Assembly: GCF_019635155.1 (NCBI RefSeq)
Contig: NZ_JAHBZY010000010.1
Location: forward strand, 49,789-113,788
Origin: Nitrosomonas sp.
GTDB lineage: Bacteria > Pseudomonadota > Gammaproteobacteria > Burkholderiales > Nitrosomonadaceae
DNA length: 64,000 bases
Direction of reading: 5' to 3'
The notes under the pieces are model-generated. The model saw only the letters and a list, made by a program, of their open reading frames with translations, did no database searches and was not told the DNA's origin. Both the position numbers and the translations under genes were made by a program. Shown in pieces: positions 39,590-48,259 of the stretch (its first letter is position 1; every line of letters starts with the position of its first letter).

Positions 39590-40636
39590 ATGATTGAAGT
39601 TGACCGGCTGATTACAGCAGCACCTTCCTCTTCCCAGGAGGAAATTCTTGAGCGGGCACTACGTCCTAAACAGTTGCAAGAATACATCGGTCAGGAGAAA
39701 ATTCGGGAACAGCTGCAAATTTTTATTGCAGCAGCCAAAAAACGCCATGAAGCACTCGACCATGTATTGTTGTTTGGTCCGCCAGGTCTTGGTAAAACGA
39801 CACTTGCGCATATTATCTCGAAAGAGATGGGGGTCAGCCTACGGCAGACTTCTGGTCCGGTTTTAGAGCGTCCTGGTGATTTGGCAGCTTTGTTGACTAA
39901 CCTGGAACCCAACGACGTATTATTTATTGATGAGATTCATCGCCTTTCGCCAGTAGTGGAGGAGATTCTCTATCCGGCATTGGAAGATTATCAGTTGGAT
40001 ATTATGATTGGCGAAGGACCCGCAGCACGATCTGTCAAATTGGATTTGCCATCTTTTACATTGGTGGGTGCCACGACTCGGGCGGGAATGCTTACAAACC
40101 CGCTTCGTGATCGCTTTGGTATTGTGTCTCGTTTGGAATTTTATACCGCGGAAGAACTTTCTAAGATAGTGATACGGTCCGCCGGATTGTTGAATGTGAA
40201 AATTTCATTCGATGGTGCATTTGAGATCGCGCGACGCTCTCGGGGGACTCCACGTATAGTAAATCGTTTGTTACGCCGGGTTCGTGATTATGTGGAAGTT
40301 AAAGCGGATGGACATATTTCCCGTGAACTGGCGGATGCAGCTTTAAGCATGTTAGATGTGGATGCAATAGGTTTGGATGTGATGGATCGGAAATTGCTGC
40401 TGACTGTGTTGGAGAAATTCAACGGTGGCCCCGTGGGTGTGGATAATCTTGCTGCAGCGATCGGTGAGGAACGGGATACTATTGAAGATGTATTGGAGCC
40501 TTACTTGATACAACAAGGTTTTTTAAAACGCACATCAAGGGGGCGAGTAGCGACTGCAGCGGCTTTCCAGCATTTTGGTTTCGCATTGCCAACTACCAAC
40601 GGATCGATAGGAAATTTCTGGGGAAACAATGAATAA
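39590..40636 (+). CDS. ruvB: RuvB, Holliday-junction branch-migration ATPase
   Basis: 348 aa AAA+ motor. Walker [14 protein letters not shown] (residues ~63-75), Walker [11 protein letters not shown], sensor TTRAG, arginine-finger region LRDRFG and a C-terminal winged helix with [17 protein letters not shown]. Standard ruvC-ruvA-ruvB order. Confidence 0.98.
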   Translation: MIEVDRLITAAPSSSQEEILERALRPKQLQEYIGQEKIREQLQIFIAAAKKRHEALDHVLLFGPPGLGKTTLAHIISKEMGVSLRQTSGPVLERPGDLAALLTNLEPNDVLFIDEIHRLSPVVEEILYPALEDYQLDIMIGEGPAARSVKLDLPSFTLVGATTRAGMLTNPLRDRFGIVSRLEFYTAEELSKIVIRSAGLLNVKISFDGAFEIARRSRGTPRIVNRLLRRVRDYVEVKADGHISRELADAALSMLDVDAIGLDVMDRKLLLTVLEKFNGGPVGVDNLAAAIGEERDTIEDVLEPYLIQQGFLKRTSRGRVATAAAFQHFGFALPTTNGSIGNFWGNNE

Positions 40637-40668
40637 TGAGTTGTTAAACTGATAATCAATTAATTCAA

Positions 40669-41106
40669 ATGCAAGTTCATACATTACGTTTTGTCGTAGC
40701 CGTATTGCTAACTTTGATTGTAATGCTGTTTTTCTATACCAATCGCGAGAAAGATTACTATAGCAAAAGTGCGGAACCAGCTATAAAACAAATACTCACT
40801 GAAATTTCTGGCTGGGAAAAACAAACCTTCTTGCATCATTTAGCACCGGAAACCAAACAAACACTTACCGATAAAGAGCTAGATAAATTGATGGATTACT
40901 ATCGAAGTTTTGGCCGCTTTCACTCTATAGTCGAGCTGAGTTTTTCGCGAACTATGAGTGCATTTTCATTGGTTGGGGAGAAACGCATTAATTATTCTGG
41001 TGAAGCAACATTTGATTCTGGATTGGCTAGCCTAAATATTACACTAATCGAACGAGACGGATATTTTCTTGTATATAATTTTGCCTTGGCGAAAGTAGCC
41101 AAGTAG
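40669..41106 (+). CDS. Membrane-anchored protein of unknown function
   Basis: 145 aa. One N-terminal membrane segment (residues ~6-23, FVVAVLLTLIVMLFFY) and a soluble, presumably periplasmic, ~115-residue part with helical charged first half and a beta-like C-terminus (SGEATFDSGLASLNITLIERDG). No family recognised. Starts 32 nt after ruvB. Shape resembles small NTF2/cystatin-like periplasmic domains, which is only a guess. Confidence 0.6.
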   Translation: MQVHTLRFVVAVLLTLIVMLFFYTNREKDYYSKSAEPAIKQILTEISGWEKQTFLHHLAPETKQTLTDKELDKLMDYYRSFGRFHSIVELSFSRTMSAFSLVGEKRINYSGEATFDSGLASLNITLIERDGYFLVYNFALAKVAK

Positions 41107-41151
41107 TGGTTAAAATAAAAGGACCACAAGATTCATGATACTATGACTTGA

Positions 41152-41170
41152 ACTATATCAGGGATATAGT
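41152..41170. promoter_or_regulatory. 19-bp dyad upstream of the Bax-inhibitor-1-family gene
   Basis: ACTATATC-AGG-GATATAGT, a perfect 8-bp inverted repeat with a 3-bp spacer, ending 47 nt before the ATG at 41218. Size and spacing suit a dimeric repressor/activator operator; no regulator identified. Confidence 0.4.
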
Positions 41171-41217
41171 AGTCCTATTTGCCGTTAGAATGTTTTTTAT
41201 ATGGAGGCTATTTCATA

Positions 41218-41889
41218 ATGAATCAAAATTTTTCATCAGTAGCTCAAAGCTCTTCATCGGTGCTTGCTACAAATAAAGTCTTGCGTAATACCTATATGCT
41301 TTTGTCGTTGACTCTGCTGTTCAGCGGATTGACTGCTGCACTATCAATGGCGCTGAAAATGCCGCCAATGACTTATTTGATTTCAGTTATTGGTGGTATG
41401 GTGATAGCAATGTTTGTATTACCGCGTTTTGCAAACTCATCGGCGGGGATCGGGATTGTTTTCCTGATTACGGGTCTATTGGGATTCGGATTGGGGCCAG
41501 TGCTGACCATGTATGCTTCGTTACCGAATGGTGGCAACATCATTACTTTGTCATTGGGTGGTACAGGAGTCATATTTATGGGGTTGTCCGCTTATGCGCT
41601 AGCTACTAAAAAAGATTTTAGCTTTTTAGGTGGTTTTTTGATGGTAGGTTTTTTACTAGTACTATTAGCGGCGGTAGCTAATATCTTCTTGCAGATACCG
41701 GCAATGTCATTGATGATATCAGCGGTTGTTATCATGATAATGAGCGGTTTTATTCTTTATGATACGAGTCGCATCATTCATGGCGGTGAAACCAATTATG
41801 TGTTAGCTACGATAGGTTTATACATGACCATTTTTAATATCTTTATCAGTTTGTTGCAAATTTTAGGTATTATGGGTAACGATGATTAA
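41218..41889 (+). CDS. Bax inhibitor-1/YccA-family membrane protein
   Basis: From the ATG at 41218 (GGAGG 9 nt upstream) it is 223 aa; the frame opens at 41179 without RBS. Seven membrane segments; NKVLRNTYMLLSLTL start, LYDTSRIIHGGETNYVLATIGLYM near the end is the family signature, with the conserved aspartates. In E. coli YccA modulates FtsH proteolysis; others act as pH-sensitive Ca leak channels. Followed by a terminator, so likely monocistronic. Confidence 0.9.
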   Translation: MNQNFSSVAQSSSSVLATNKVLRNTYMLLSLTLLFSGLTAALSMALKMPPMTYLISVIGGMVIAMFVLPRFANSSAGIGIVFLITGLLGFGLGPVLTMYASLPNGGNIITLSLGGTGVIFMGLSAYALATKKDFSFLGGFLMVGFLLVLLAAVANIFLQIPAMSLMISAVVIMIMSGFILYDTSRIIHGGETNYVLATIGLYMTIFNIFISLLQILGIMGNDD

Positions 41890-41915
41890 TCACTAAATCC
41901 TAATGAGGAATGAAT

Positions 41916-41944
41916 AAAGCCCCGGTAGAACCGGGGCTTTTTTT
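41916..41944 (+). terminator. Rho-independent terminator after the Bax-inhibitor gene
   Basis: 10-bp stem AAAGCCCCGG / CCGGGGCTTT (41916-41925 with 41931-41940), 5-nt loop, then TTTT. Confidence 0.93.
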
Positions 41945-41977
41945 GCGCTGTCAGATAGTTTGACGAGGGGAATTGAG

Positions 41978-42157
41978 ATGGATTGGATGCAGATTGTTTC
42001 AGCTTTGGCGTTAGTGGCGTTTATTGTTATTCTCTTGCCGTCAGCGCGGTATATGATCAAAAATAGCCCGAAGGGCACATCATCCGACTGGATGAGTTTC
42101 GTAATCCCTATTTTTGCGGTAATCGTATTTATTGCACTTCTGATAAAGCTGGTGTGA
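41978..42157 (+). CDS. Small two-helix membrane protein
   Basis: 59 aa from ATG at 41978 with GAGGGG 9 nt upstream. Two hydrophobic segments (about residues 5-22 and 43-59) joined by a short polar loop (RYMIKNSPKGTSSDW). Function unknown. Its good RBS, composition and position just upstream of the oxidase genes support a real gene. Confidence 0.65.
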   Translation: MDWMQIVSALALVAFIVILLPSARYMIKNSPKGTSSDWMSFVIPIFAVIVFIALLIKLV

Positions 42158-42535
42158 AAATCGAATATTCTTTGAGTTGTGATAATTAAAATAATCGTTT
42201 TTCTATATTCATTTGTAACAATACCATTTTATAAACATGGGAATATTGCTATAAAAATCATGATTTTCCCTTGTTTGAGTAACTGCAGCATGCTAGAATT
42301 TCCACTCGATTAATTAGCATGTAGAAGTGTTCTATAACTAATAAAATCTAAGTTGCGGATAAAAAGGAAATTCGGCCAAGGAAATGAAATTATCGTCAAT
42401 CATGGTGTGGTTTTAACAAGACAAGATTTTGGCGTATGACTTCCGTAAGCTGGCTGAACAGGATAAGCGTTCAGGTTTGTAGCGTTCTAAGTCGTACCTG
42501 AAATCTGTAAAATTAGTAATCATGTGGGGGGAAAT
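42158..42535 (+). promoter_or_regulatory. 378-nt AT-rich leader of the cytochrome oxidase cluster, with promoter
   Basis: No gene seen. A plausible promoter is TTGTTT (42271-42276), 17 nt, TAGAAT (42294-42299), with TGC directly before the -10 (extended -10). About 170 nt further down, TTCAGGT (42470-42476) and ACCTGAA (42496-42502) form a 7-bp stem in the would-be 5' leader, 34 nt before coxB. Confidence 0.55.
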
Positions 42536-43351
42536 ATGAGAAGTAAATCAGCAGCAACCCTGGCGGGGGTATCCGCTCTCGCTTTGTACTCAAGTATGGC
42601 GGTGGGGTCCAAATATAATTTGCCTGAGCCGCAGAGTGTGATAGCGCAAGATATCTACGATCAACATATTGTGTTGATGTGGATATGTTTAGTAATTTTT
42701 ATTGGTGTATTTGGCGTTATGTTTTATTCTGTGCTAAAGCATCGTAAATCTCTTGGATATAAAGCAGCAAATTTTCATCATAGTACTACTGTTGAGATTA
42801 TATGGACAGTCATACCTTGTCTTATTCTTGTGGTGATGGCGTGGCCGGCGACCAAAACCGTTATTGCGATGAAAGATACTTCTAGTCCAGATATAACCAT
42901 TAAGGCAACTGGGTATCAATGGATGTGGGGATATGATTATTTGCAAGGCGAAGGAGAGGGAATTAGTTTCTTTAGTAAACTATCTACACCGCGTGCGCAA
43001 ATTGAAAATAAAGCGCCGAAAGGGGAAAACTATCTGCTGGAAGTTGATAATCATGTGGTTGTGCCTGTAGGTAAGAAGGTGCGGGTTATTTTAACGGCAA
43101 ATGATGTGCTCCATGCTTGGTGGGTGCCGGCATTGGGGGTTAAGCAAGATGCAATCCCGGGTTTTATTCGTGATACATGGTTTACCGCAGATAAGCCGGG
43201 AATCTATCGTGGTCAATGTGCGGAATTATGCGGCAAGGATCATGGGTATATGCCAATTGTGGTGGAAGTGATGGATGCGGATGAATATAGCAAATGGGTG
43301 GCAGCAAAATCGTCTGCGGTTAAAACATCAATGCATCTAGAAAACAAGTAA
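42536..43351 (+). CDS. coxB: Cytochrome c oxidase subunit II
   Basis: 271 aa from ATG at 42536, preceded by GGGGGG (a GTG at 42524 is in frame). Signal-like N-terminus, two membrane helices (about residues 38-60 and 82-102) and a periplasmic cupredoxin domain. The CuA site is complete: VLHAWWVP histidine, then GQCAELCGKDHGYMPI with both Cys, His and Met. No C-terminal cytochrome c domain, so it is the plain aa3-type subunit. Confidence 0.96.
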   Translation: MRSKSAATLAGVSALALYSSMAVGSKYNLPEPQSVIAQDIYDQHIVLMWICLVIFIGVFGVMFYSVLKHRKSLGYKAANFHHSTTVEIIWTVIPCLILVVMAWPATKTVIAMKDTSSPDITIKATGYQWMWGYDYLQGEGEGISFFSKLSTPRAQIENKAPKGENYLLEVDNHVVVPVGKKVRVILTANDVLHAWWVPALGVKQDAIPGFIRDTWFTADKPGIYRGQCAELCGKDHGYMPIVVEVMDADEYSKWVAAKSSAVKTSMHLENK

Positions 43352-43363
43352 AAGGAGATAATT

Positions 43364-44950
43364 ATGGCAGCAGTACATGGTGACGCACACGGTCACGAAC
43401 ATGATGATCATCATCCAAGCGGTATAATGCGTTGGATTACAACAACGAATCATAAAGATATCGGAACGATGTATTTGTGGTTCAGTTTTGCGATGTTTCT
43501 GGTGGGTGGAACGCTAGCAATGGGAATTCGCGCCGAGCTTTTTCAGCCCGGCATACAAATATTAGAACCGGAATTATTTAATCAATTCACGACGCTGCAT
43601 GGCTTGATAATGGTGTTTGGCGCCATTATGCCGGCGTTTGTTGGTTTTGCTAACTGGCAAGTGCCATTGATGATTGGTGCGCCAGATATGGCATTTGCGA
43701 GGATGAACAACTGGAGCTTCTGGTTGCTACCAGTAGCGGCTACGCTATTGGTAAGTTCATTCTTTGTTCCCGGTGGTGCGGCTGCAGGTGGTTGGACATT
43801 CTATCCCCCGCTTTCAACACAGGGCGGATTGGGCGTTGATCTGATGATCTTCTCAGTTCACATCTTGGGTGCGTCTTCAATTATGGGATCGATTAATATC
43901 ATTACCACCATTTTGAATATGCGTGCTCCAGGCATGACATTGATGAAAATGCCAATGTTTGTTTGGACATGGCTGATTACAGCTTATTTGCTTGTGTTGG
44001 TGATGCCTGTATTGGCGGGTGTGGTAACCATGCTTTTGACAGATCGCCATTTTGGTACTAGCTTCTTCAACGCGGCAGGCGGTGGAGATCCTGTGATGTT
44101 TCAGCATATTTTCTGGTTCTTTGGGCATCCAGAAGTATATATCATGATTTTACCTTCCTTTGGCATTGTGTCGGAAGTAATTCCAACCTTCTCACGTAAA
44201 CCATTGTTTGGATATTCTTCAATGGTTTATGCAACGGCTTCAATTGCAATTTTGTCGTGTGTGGTATGGGCGCACCATATGTTTACTGCCGGTATGCCAA
44301 CTGTTGGTCAGCTATTTTTTATGTATGCGACAATGCTGATTGCTGTACCGACCGGTGTAAAAGTGTTTAACTGGACGGCCACAATGTGGCGTGGTTCGAT
44401 GAGTTTTGAAACTCCTATGTTGTTTGCGATTGGCTTTATCTTCTTATTTGTAATCGGTGGTTTCAGTGGTGTAATTTGCGCCATTGTGCCAATTGACATT
44501 CAAGTACAAGATACCTATTACGTAATCGCTCACTTTCATTATGTACTTGTTTCTGGTTCTTTGTTTGCTTTATTTGCAGGAGCTTACTATTGGATACCGA
44601 AATGGACAGGTCGTATGTACAATGAAACGCTGGGTAAATGGCACTTTTGGTTGTCAATGTTCTTCTTCAATTTGACATTCTTTGTGCAGCATTTCTTGGG
44701 ATTGGCGGGTATGCCACGTAGAATTCCAGATTACAACTTGCAATTCGCTGATTTCAACATGATTTCAAGTATTGGTGCATTTGGGTTTGGATTAACTCAG
44801 CTTCTTTTCCTCTACATTATGATTAGTTGTATTCGTAGCGGAGAAAAAGCACCTCAAATGCCATGGGATGGCGCAACAACTTTGGAATGGACGCATTTGC
44901 CAACACCAGCGCCTTACCATAGTTTTGAAAAACCACCTATTGTTAAGTAA
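43364..44950 (+). CDS. coxA: Cytochrome c oxidase subunit I (aa3-type)
   Basis: 528 aa, twelve membrane helices. Heme a ligand His in TLHGLIMVFGAI. FFGHPEVYIMILPSFG carries the CuB His, the cross-linked Tyr and the D-channel Glu of A1-type oxidases. CuB pair WAHHMFTAG; heme a/a3 histidines in YVIAHFHYVLVSGS. N-terminus is His/Asp-rich (HGDAHGHEHDDHHPSG), unusual and possibly metal-binding. AAAGGAG lies 8 nt before the ATG. Confidence 0.97.
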   Translation: MAAVHGDAHGHEHDDHHPSGIMRWITTTNHKDIGTMYLWFSFAMFLVGGTLAMGIRAELFQPGIQILEPELFNQFTTLHGLIMVFGAIMPAFVGFANWQVPLMIGAPDMAFARMNNWSFWLLPVAATLLVSSFFVPGGAAAGGWTFYPPLSTQGGLGVDLMIFSVHILGASSIMGSINIITTILNMRAPGMTLMKMPMFVWTWLITAYLLVLVMPVLAGVVTMLLTDRHFGTSFFNAAGGGDPVMFQHIFWFFGHPEVYIMILPSFGIVSEVIPTFSRKPLFGYSSMVYATASIAILSCVVWAHHMFTAGMPTVGQLFFMYATMLIAVPTGVKVFNWTATMWRGSMSFETPMLFAIGFIFLFVIGGFSGVICAIVPIDIQVQDTYYVIAHFHYVLVSGSLFALFAGAYYWIPKWTGRMYNETLGKWHFWLSMFFFNLTFFVQHFLGLAGMPRRIPDYNLQFADFNMISSIGAFGFGLTQLLFLYIMISCIRSGEKAPQMPWDGATTLEWTHLPTPAPYHSFEKPPIVK

Positions 44951-44973
44951 ATAAAAGCAATTAGGAATTTTGT

Positions 44974-45081
44974 ATGTCACAAGAAACAGATTTGAAGCGT
45001 AAAAAAGTTAAAACAGCACTGTTTTTGTTAATAACGGTAGTTGCGTTATATTTAACGGTAATCATTAAACAATGGGAATGA
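44974..45081 (+). CDS. 35-aa cytochrome oxidase small assembly-type protein
   Basis: ATG at 44974, preceded by TTAGGA, encodes 35 aa: a charged N-terminus (SQETDLKRKKVK), one membrane helix (about residues 14-31) and KQWE at the end. Its stop lies inside the start of ctaG (10-nt overlap). Tiny single-helix proteins in exactly this coxA-ctaG slot are annotated in Burkholderiales as cytochrome oxidase small assembly proteins. Role inferred from place and shape. Confidence 0.75.
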   Translation: MSQETDLKRKKVKTALFLLITVVALYLTVIIKQWE

Positions 45082-45623
45082 TAAATAGTAATCCAAAAGC
45101 TAATGTTTTAATGCTGAAAAAGTTGTTTATTTTCACATTGATCATGTTTGCATTTGGTTATGCGTTAGTTCCGTTTTATGAAAAGTTTTGCGAAGTTACC
45201 GGCATTAATAATCTGTTAAATCCTGATGTATTAAGTAAGGATAACTGGGTGGATGAAGAGCGCTGGTTGGCGGTTGAGTTTGATGCCAATGCAAGAGGAT
45301 TACCTTGGAGTTTTAAATCACTTCAAACCAATGCTCGAATCCATCCCGGTGAACCAATTACTGTGATGTACGAGATTACGAATAATTCAGATCGTGAGAT
45401 TGCTGGGCAAGCAATACCAAGTTATAGTCCACGCTATCTGGAAAAACATCTGAAGAAATTGGAATGTTTTTGTTTTACAAAACAGGTGCTTAAACCAAAA
45501 GAAACGAGGCAAATGCCAGTTCAGTTTGTAATTGATCCCAGCTTACCCGTTGAGATTAATACAGTAACGATTTCATATACTTTTTTTGAATTGCCTGAAG
45601 GCGTAAATGTTATCAAAAAGTAA
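45072..45623 (+). CDS. ctaG: CtaG/Cox11, CuB-site copper chaperone
   Basis: 183 aa. One N-terminal membrane helix (about residues 16-35) then a periplasmic immunoglobulin-like domain. The copper-binding ECFCFTKQ motif (CxC) is near residue 132; VPFYEKFCEVTGI and PVQFVIDPSLP also match. Delivers copper to subunit I. Start may be 45072 or the second ATG at 45078. Confidence 0.95.
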   Translation: MGMINSNPKANVLMLKKLFIFTLIMFAFGYALVPFYEKFCEVTGINNLLNPDVLSKDNWVDEERWLAVEFDANARGLPWSFKSLQTNARIHPGEPITVMYEITNNSDREIAGQAIPSYSPRYLEKHLKKLECFCFTKQVLKPKETRQMPVQFVIDPSLPVEINTVTISYTFFELPEGVNVIKK

Positions 45624-45632
45624 GGCGACATT

Positions 45633-45842
45633 TTGAGCAAGCAGACAGATAAGCCCGCAAAAGCAAGTATTTTACAAGTTGCGAAAGCTGTAATGTTTGC
45701 GTTCATGGGAATTCGAAAAAAAAGTGATCTTGAGCATGATGCTGCAACATTAACACCAGTTCAAGTGATTTTAGGTGGAATTATTGGCGCGATACTATTC
45801 GTTCTTGGTGTAATGCTGATTGTCAGATTGATAGTGAGTTAG
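45633..45842 (+). CDS. DUF2970-family membrane protein
   Basis: 69 aa from a TTG start. ILQVAKAVMFAFMGIRKKSDLEHDAATLTP, then one membrane helix (about residues 45-67) ending VRLIVS. This is the DUF2970 family, often found between ctaG and coxC in betaproteobacteria. Function unknown; context suggests oxidase assembly. Confidence 0.85.
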   Translation: MSKQTDKPAKASILQVAKAVMFAFMGIRKKSDLEHDAATLTPVQVILGGIIGAILFVLGVMLIVRLIVS

Positions 45843-45873
45843 AAATTAAAAACATAAGTAAGAGGAGAGAAGA

Positions 45874-46731
45874 ATGAGTCAAGAATCAGGACATTATTAT
45901 GTCCCAGCTCCATCGACGTACCCAATCATTGGATCGACGGCGATTTTGTTTATGGGATCAGGCGCCGCTTTGACCATGAACAAGATAGAAACAGGATATT
46001 GGTTATTGGCAATTGGTTTTGCTATTCTGATATATATGCTTTTTGGATGGTTTGGAACGGTAGCGAGAGAAAGCGAAGGCGGAAAATATGGGACGCAAGT
46101 CGATAAATCTTTTCGCTGGGGAATGAGTTGGTTTATTTTTACGGAAGTTATGTTCTTTTGCGCATTTTTCGGCGCTCTGTATTACATGCGTAATCTTTCA
46201 ATACCATGGTTAGCAGAAGAAAGCACTGTGTTGGGGAATAGTTTTTGGTCATCGTATGATGGAAAGTGGCCGACGGCTGGTCCTGGAGAATATGATCCAT
46301 TCACTCCAATGGGAGCTTGGGGATTGCCGGCATTTAACACGTTGTTACTATTGACTTCCGGTGTAACCTGCACAATCGCACATTGGAGGCTTAAAGAAAA
46401 CAGACGTGATGGTTTAAAACTCTGGTTATTGGCAACGATCGCATTAGGTGCAACGTTCATTGCTTGCCAAGCTTATGAGTATGTTCATGCTTATCAAGAT
46501 TTAAATCTCAAATTAACAACGGGTGCATACGGTGCGACATTTTTCATGCTAACCGGGTTTCATGGTTTCCATGTGACTATTGGAACGATTATGTTGATCG
46601 TTATCTACTTCCGTAGTGCGGCTGGGCACTTTTCGCCCGAGCATCACTTCGGATTTGAAGGCGTGGCATGGTATTGGCACTTTGTCGACGTAGTATGGTT
46701 GGGGTTGTTTGTATTCGTATACCTGATGTAA
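45874..46731 (+). CDS. coxC: Cytochrome c oxidase subunit III
   Basis: 285 aa, seven membrane helices. GHYYVPAPSTYPI at the N-terminus, SWFIFTEVMFFCAFFGALYY, TGAYGATFFMLTGFHGFHVTIG and the C-terminal FGFEGVAWYWHFVDVVWLGLF are conserved. AGAGGAGAG precedes the ATG. Confidence 0.97.
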   Translation: MSQESGHYYVPAPSTYPIIGSTAILFMGSGAALTMNKIETGYWLLAIGFAILIYMLFGWFGTVARESEGGKYGTQVDKSFRWGMSWFIFTEVMFFCAFFGALYYMRNLSIPWLAEESTVLGNSFWSSYDGKWPTAGPGEYDPFTPMGAWGLPAFNTLLLLTSGVTCTIAHWRLKENRRDGLKLWLLATIALGATFIACQAYEYVHAYQDLNLKLTTGAYGATFFMLTGFHGFHVTIGTIMLIVIYFRSAAGHFSPEHHFGFEGVAWYWHFVDVVWLGLFVFVYLM

Positions 46732-46756
46732 CGAAATAACAGCGGTTTTTCTTACA

Positions 46757-46808
46757 AAATTCCAGCTTTTGCACTAAAGGAAATTGAAAGGTGAAAAAGC
46801 TGGAATTT
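46757..46808. repeat. 14-bp inverted repeat downstream of coxC
   Basis: AAATTCCAGCTTTT (46757-46770) pairs perfectly with AAAAGCTGGAATTT (46795-46808) around a 24-nt loop, with CAC/GTG pairing further in. It lies in the 180-nt coxC-surf1 gap, 26 nt after the coxC stop. No T-run: perhaps an mRNA 3' stabiliser or a miniature-element scar. Confidence 0.6.
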
Positions 46809-46913
46809 GTCATTATCGAGAGTAAAAATGCAATGCTGTTGAGTTTTCCTGCTATAGATGAATCCTAAGAATTTCGCAAAGAATCTGTTCAAATTTACTG
46901 GCAATGCTGATTG

Positions 46914-47642
46914 ATGAACATTCTAGGATATCGATTTGAACCAAGACTATGGTCAATTATTGTAACCATAGCAGCAATCTTAATTTTTATGAATCTCGGC
47001 TTATGGCAATTATCGAGGGCGGATGAAAAGCAATCCAAACATGAGCAGTTAGAACAATTCGCAAAGCAGCCCCCGGTATTATTACCTGCCAGTATGGTTA
47101 AGCTAAGAGATTATGAATATCGGGATGTGGAAGTACAAGGTGAATTTGTTAATGAGAAGACAATTTATCTGGACAATAAAACTTATCAGGGAAGAGCGGG
47201 TTATCATGTTATTACGCCGCTAAGAATTTCAAATAGTTCTTCACATGTAGCTATAAATAGAGGTTGGATAGCTACGGGTTACGATAGGTCAATATTGCCG
47301 CCTATTATGGAAATAAAAGACGAAGTACAAATAATAGGCACTGTTGTTTCACCAGATATCAAAACGTTTGAGTTGTCTGATAAACAAATAGAGAATCAAG
47401 TTTGGAGCAGTTTCTCATTTGAGAAATATCAGCAATTTGTCGGATTAAAAATGCAGCCTTTGTTGATTTTACAAAAAAGCAAAGATGATGACGGACTAAT
47501 AAGAGAATGGCATAAACCCGATTCAGGAGCATCGAAAAACATTGGTTATGCAGTTCAATGGTTTTCGCTTGCAGCCACAACAATAATCATTTTTATAGTA
47601 TTGAATGTCAAACGAAGAAATAAAGAAGAGCAACAGGCGTAA
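46914..47642 (+). CDS. Surf1-family oxidase assembly protein
   Basis: 242 aa from ATG at 46914 (a TTG just before is also in frame). Two membrane helices, at the N-terminus (about 16-32) and near the C-terminus. Family motifs: NLGLWQLSRADEK, GYHVITPL, VAINRGWIATG, and the C-terminal GYAVQWFSLA. Helps insert heme a into subunit I. It overlaps the next gene by 38 nt. Confidence 0.92.
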   Translation: MNILGYRFEPRLWSIIVTIAAILIFMNLGLWQLSRADEKQSKHEQLEQFAKQPPVLLPASMVKLRDYEYRDVEVQGEFVNEKTIYLDNKTYQGRAGYHVITPLRISNSSSHVAINRGWIATGYDRSILPPIMEIKDEVQIIGTVVSPDIKTFELSDKQIENQVWSSFSFEKYQQFVGLKMQPLLILQKSKDDDGLIREWHKPDSGASKNIGYAVQWFSLAATTIIIFIVLNVKRRNKEEQQA

Positions 47643-48189
47643 ATTCATTCTTCTGTTGATTTTGATGTGCCTACCGGTTTTTGTTTCTTATGCACTGTAT
47701 TTCATGGAATACAGGCCGGAAAGCAAGAATTATGGTGATCTAATACCGATCGTCAAGCTTGCAGGCAAAGGTACGAATCAATTAGATAATACCATTCTTC
47801 GAATAAAAGATTTGCATGGAAAGTGGGTATTATTAACTGTGGACTCAGCTGAACATTGCAGCGAAGCATGTATGAAAAAGCTTTACTTCATGCGGCAAGT
47901 TCGGATAGTACAAGGTAAAGAAAAACATAGAATCGAACGACTCTGGCTAATCAACGATAATACGAAACCCAGTGAAGAATTATTGAAGGAATATGAAGGG
48001 ACGTATTTTGTAAGCGCGAAAGATAGCGAGTTGCTCGAATTGATCGAAACCAAGGAATCACAAATAAAGCATATTTATTTGATAGATCCTATCGGAAATT
48101 TGATGATGCGATTTCCGGAGGATGTTGACGGCACAAAAATGGGGCATGATCTGAAACGTTTACTTCATGTTTCGCAAATAGAACATTAA
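47605..48189 (+). CDS. Sco-like thioredoxin-fold protein of the oxidase cluster
   Basis: 194 aa. Basic N-terminus and one membrane helix (about residues 13-33), then a periplasmic thioredoxin-like domain with SAEHCSEACMKKL (a C-x3-C pair as in Sco1/SenC, near residues 84-88) and HIYLIDPIGNLMMRFPED. Likely redox/copper handling for CuA. It is more divergent than true Sco and I could not align the third copper ligand (His) with certainty. Confidence 0.75.
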   Translation: MSNEEIKKSNRRKFILLLILMCLPVFVSYALYFMEYRPESKNYGDLIPIVKLAGKGTNQLDNTILRIKDLHGKWVLLTVDSAEHCSEACMKKLYFMRQVRIVQGKEKHRIERLWLINDNTKPSEELLKEYEGTYFVSAKDSELLELIETKESQIKHIYLIDPIGNLMMRFPEDVDGTKMGHDLKRLLHVSQIEH

Positions 48190-48195
48190 ATAACC

Positions 48196-48221
48196 ATTGC
48201 TATAAAAAATTTTATAGCAAT
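48196..48221. promoter_or_regulatory. 26-bp perfect palindrome upstream of ctaB
   Basis: ATTGCTATAAAA and TTTTATAGCAAT are exact inverted copies separated by 2 nt, 38 nt before the ctaB ATG and 6 nt after the preceding stop. It could be a protein-binding operator, or an RNA hairpin separating the two genes. The AT-rich core makes it a weak terminator. Confidence 0.55.
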
Positions 48222-48259
48222 AGTAAGAGATTAAAGAAAAGTATAAGGAGATTAATGAT

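Noticed and set aside
46791-46868. 25-codon GTG frame overlapping the coxC-surf1 inverted repeat
   Set aside because: Too short, no membrane or conserved motif, and it begins within the repeat.
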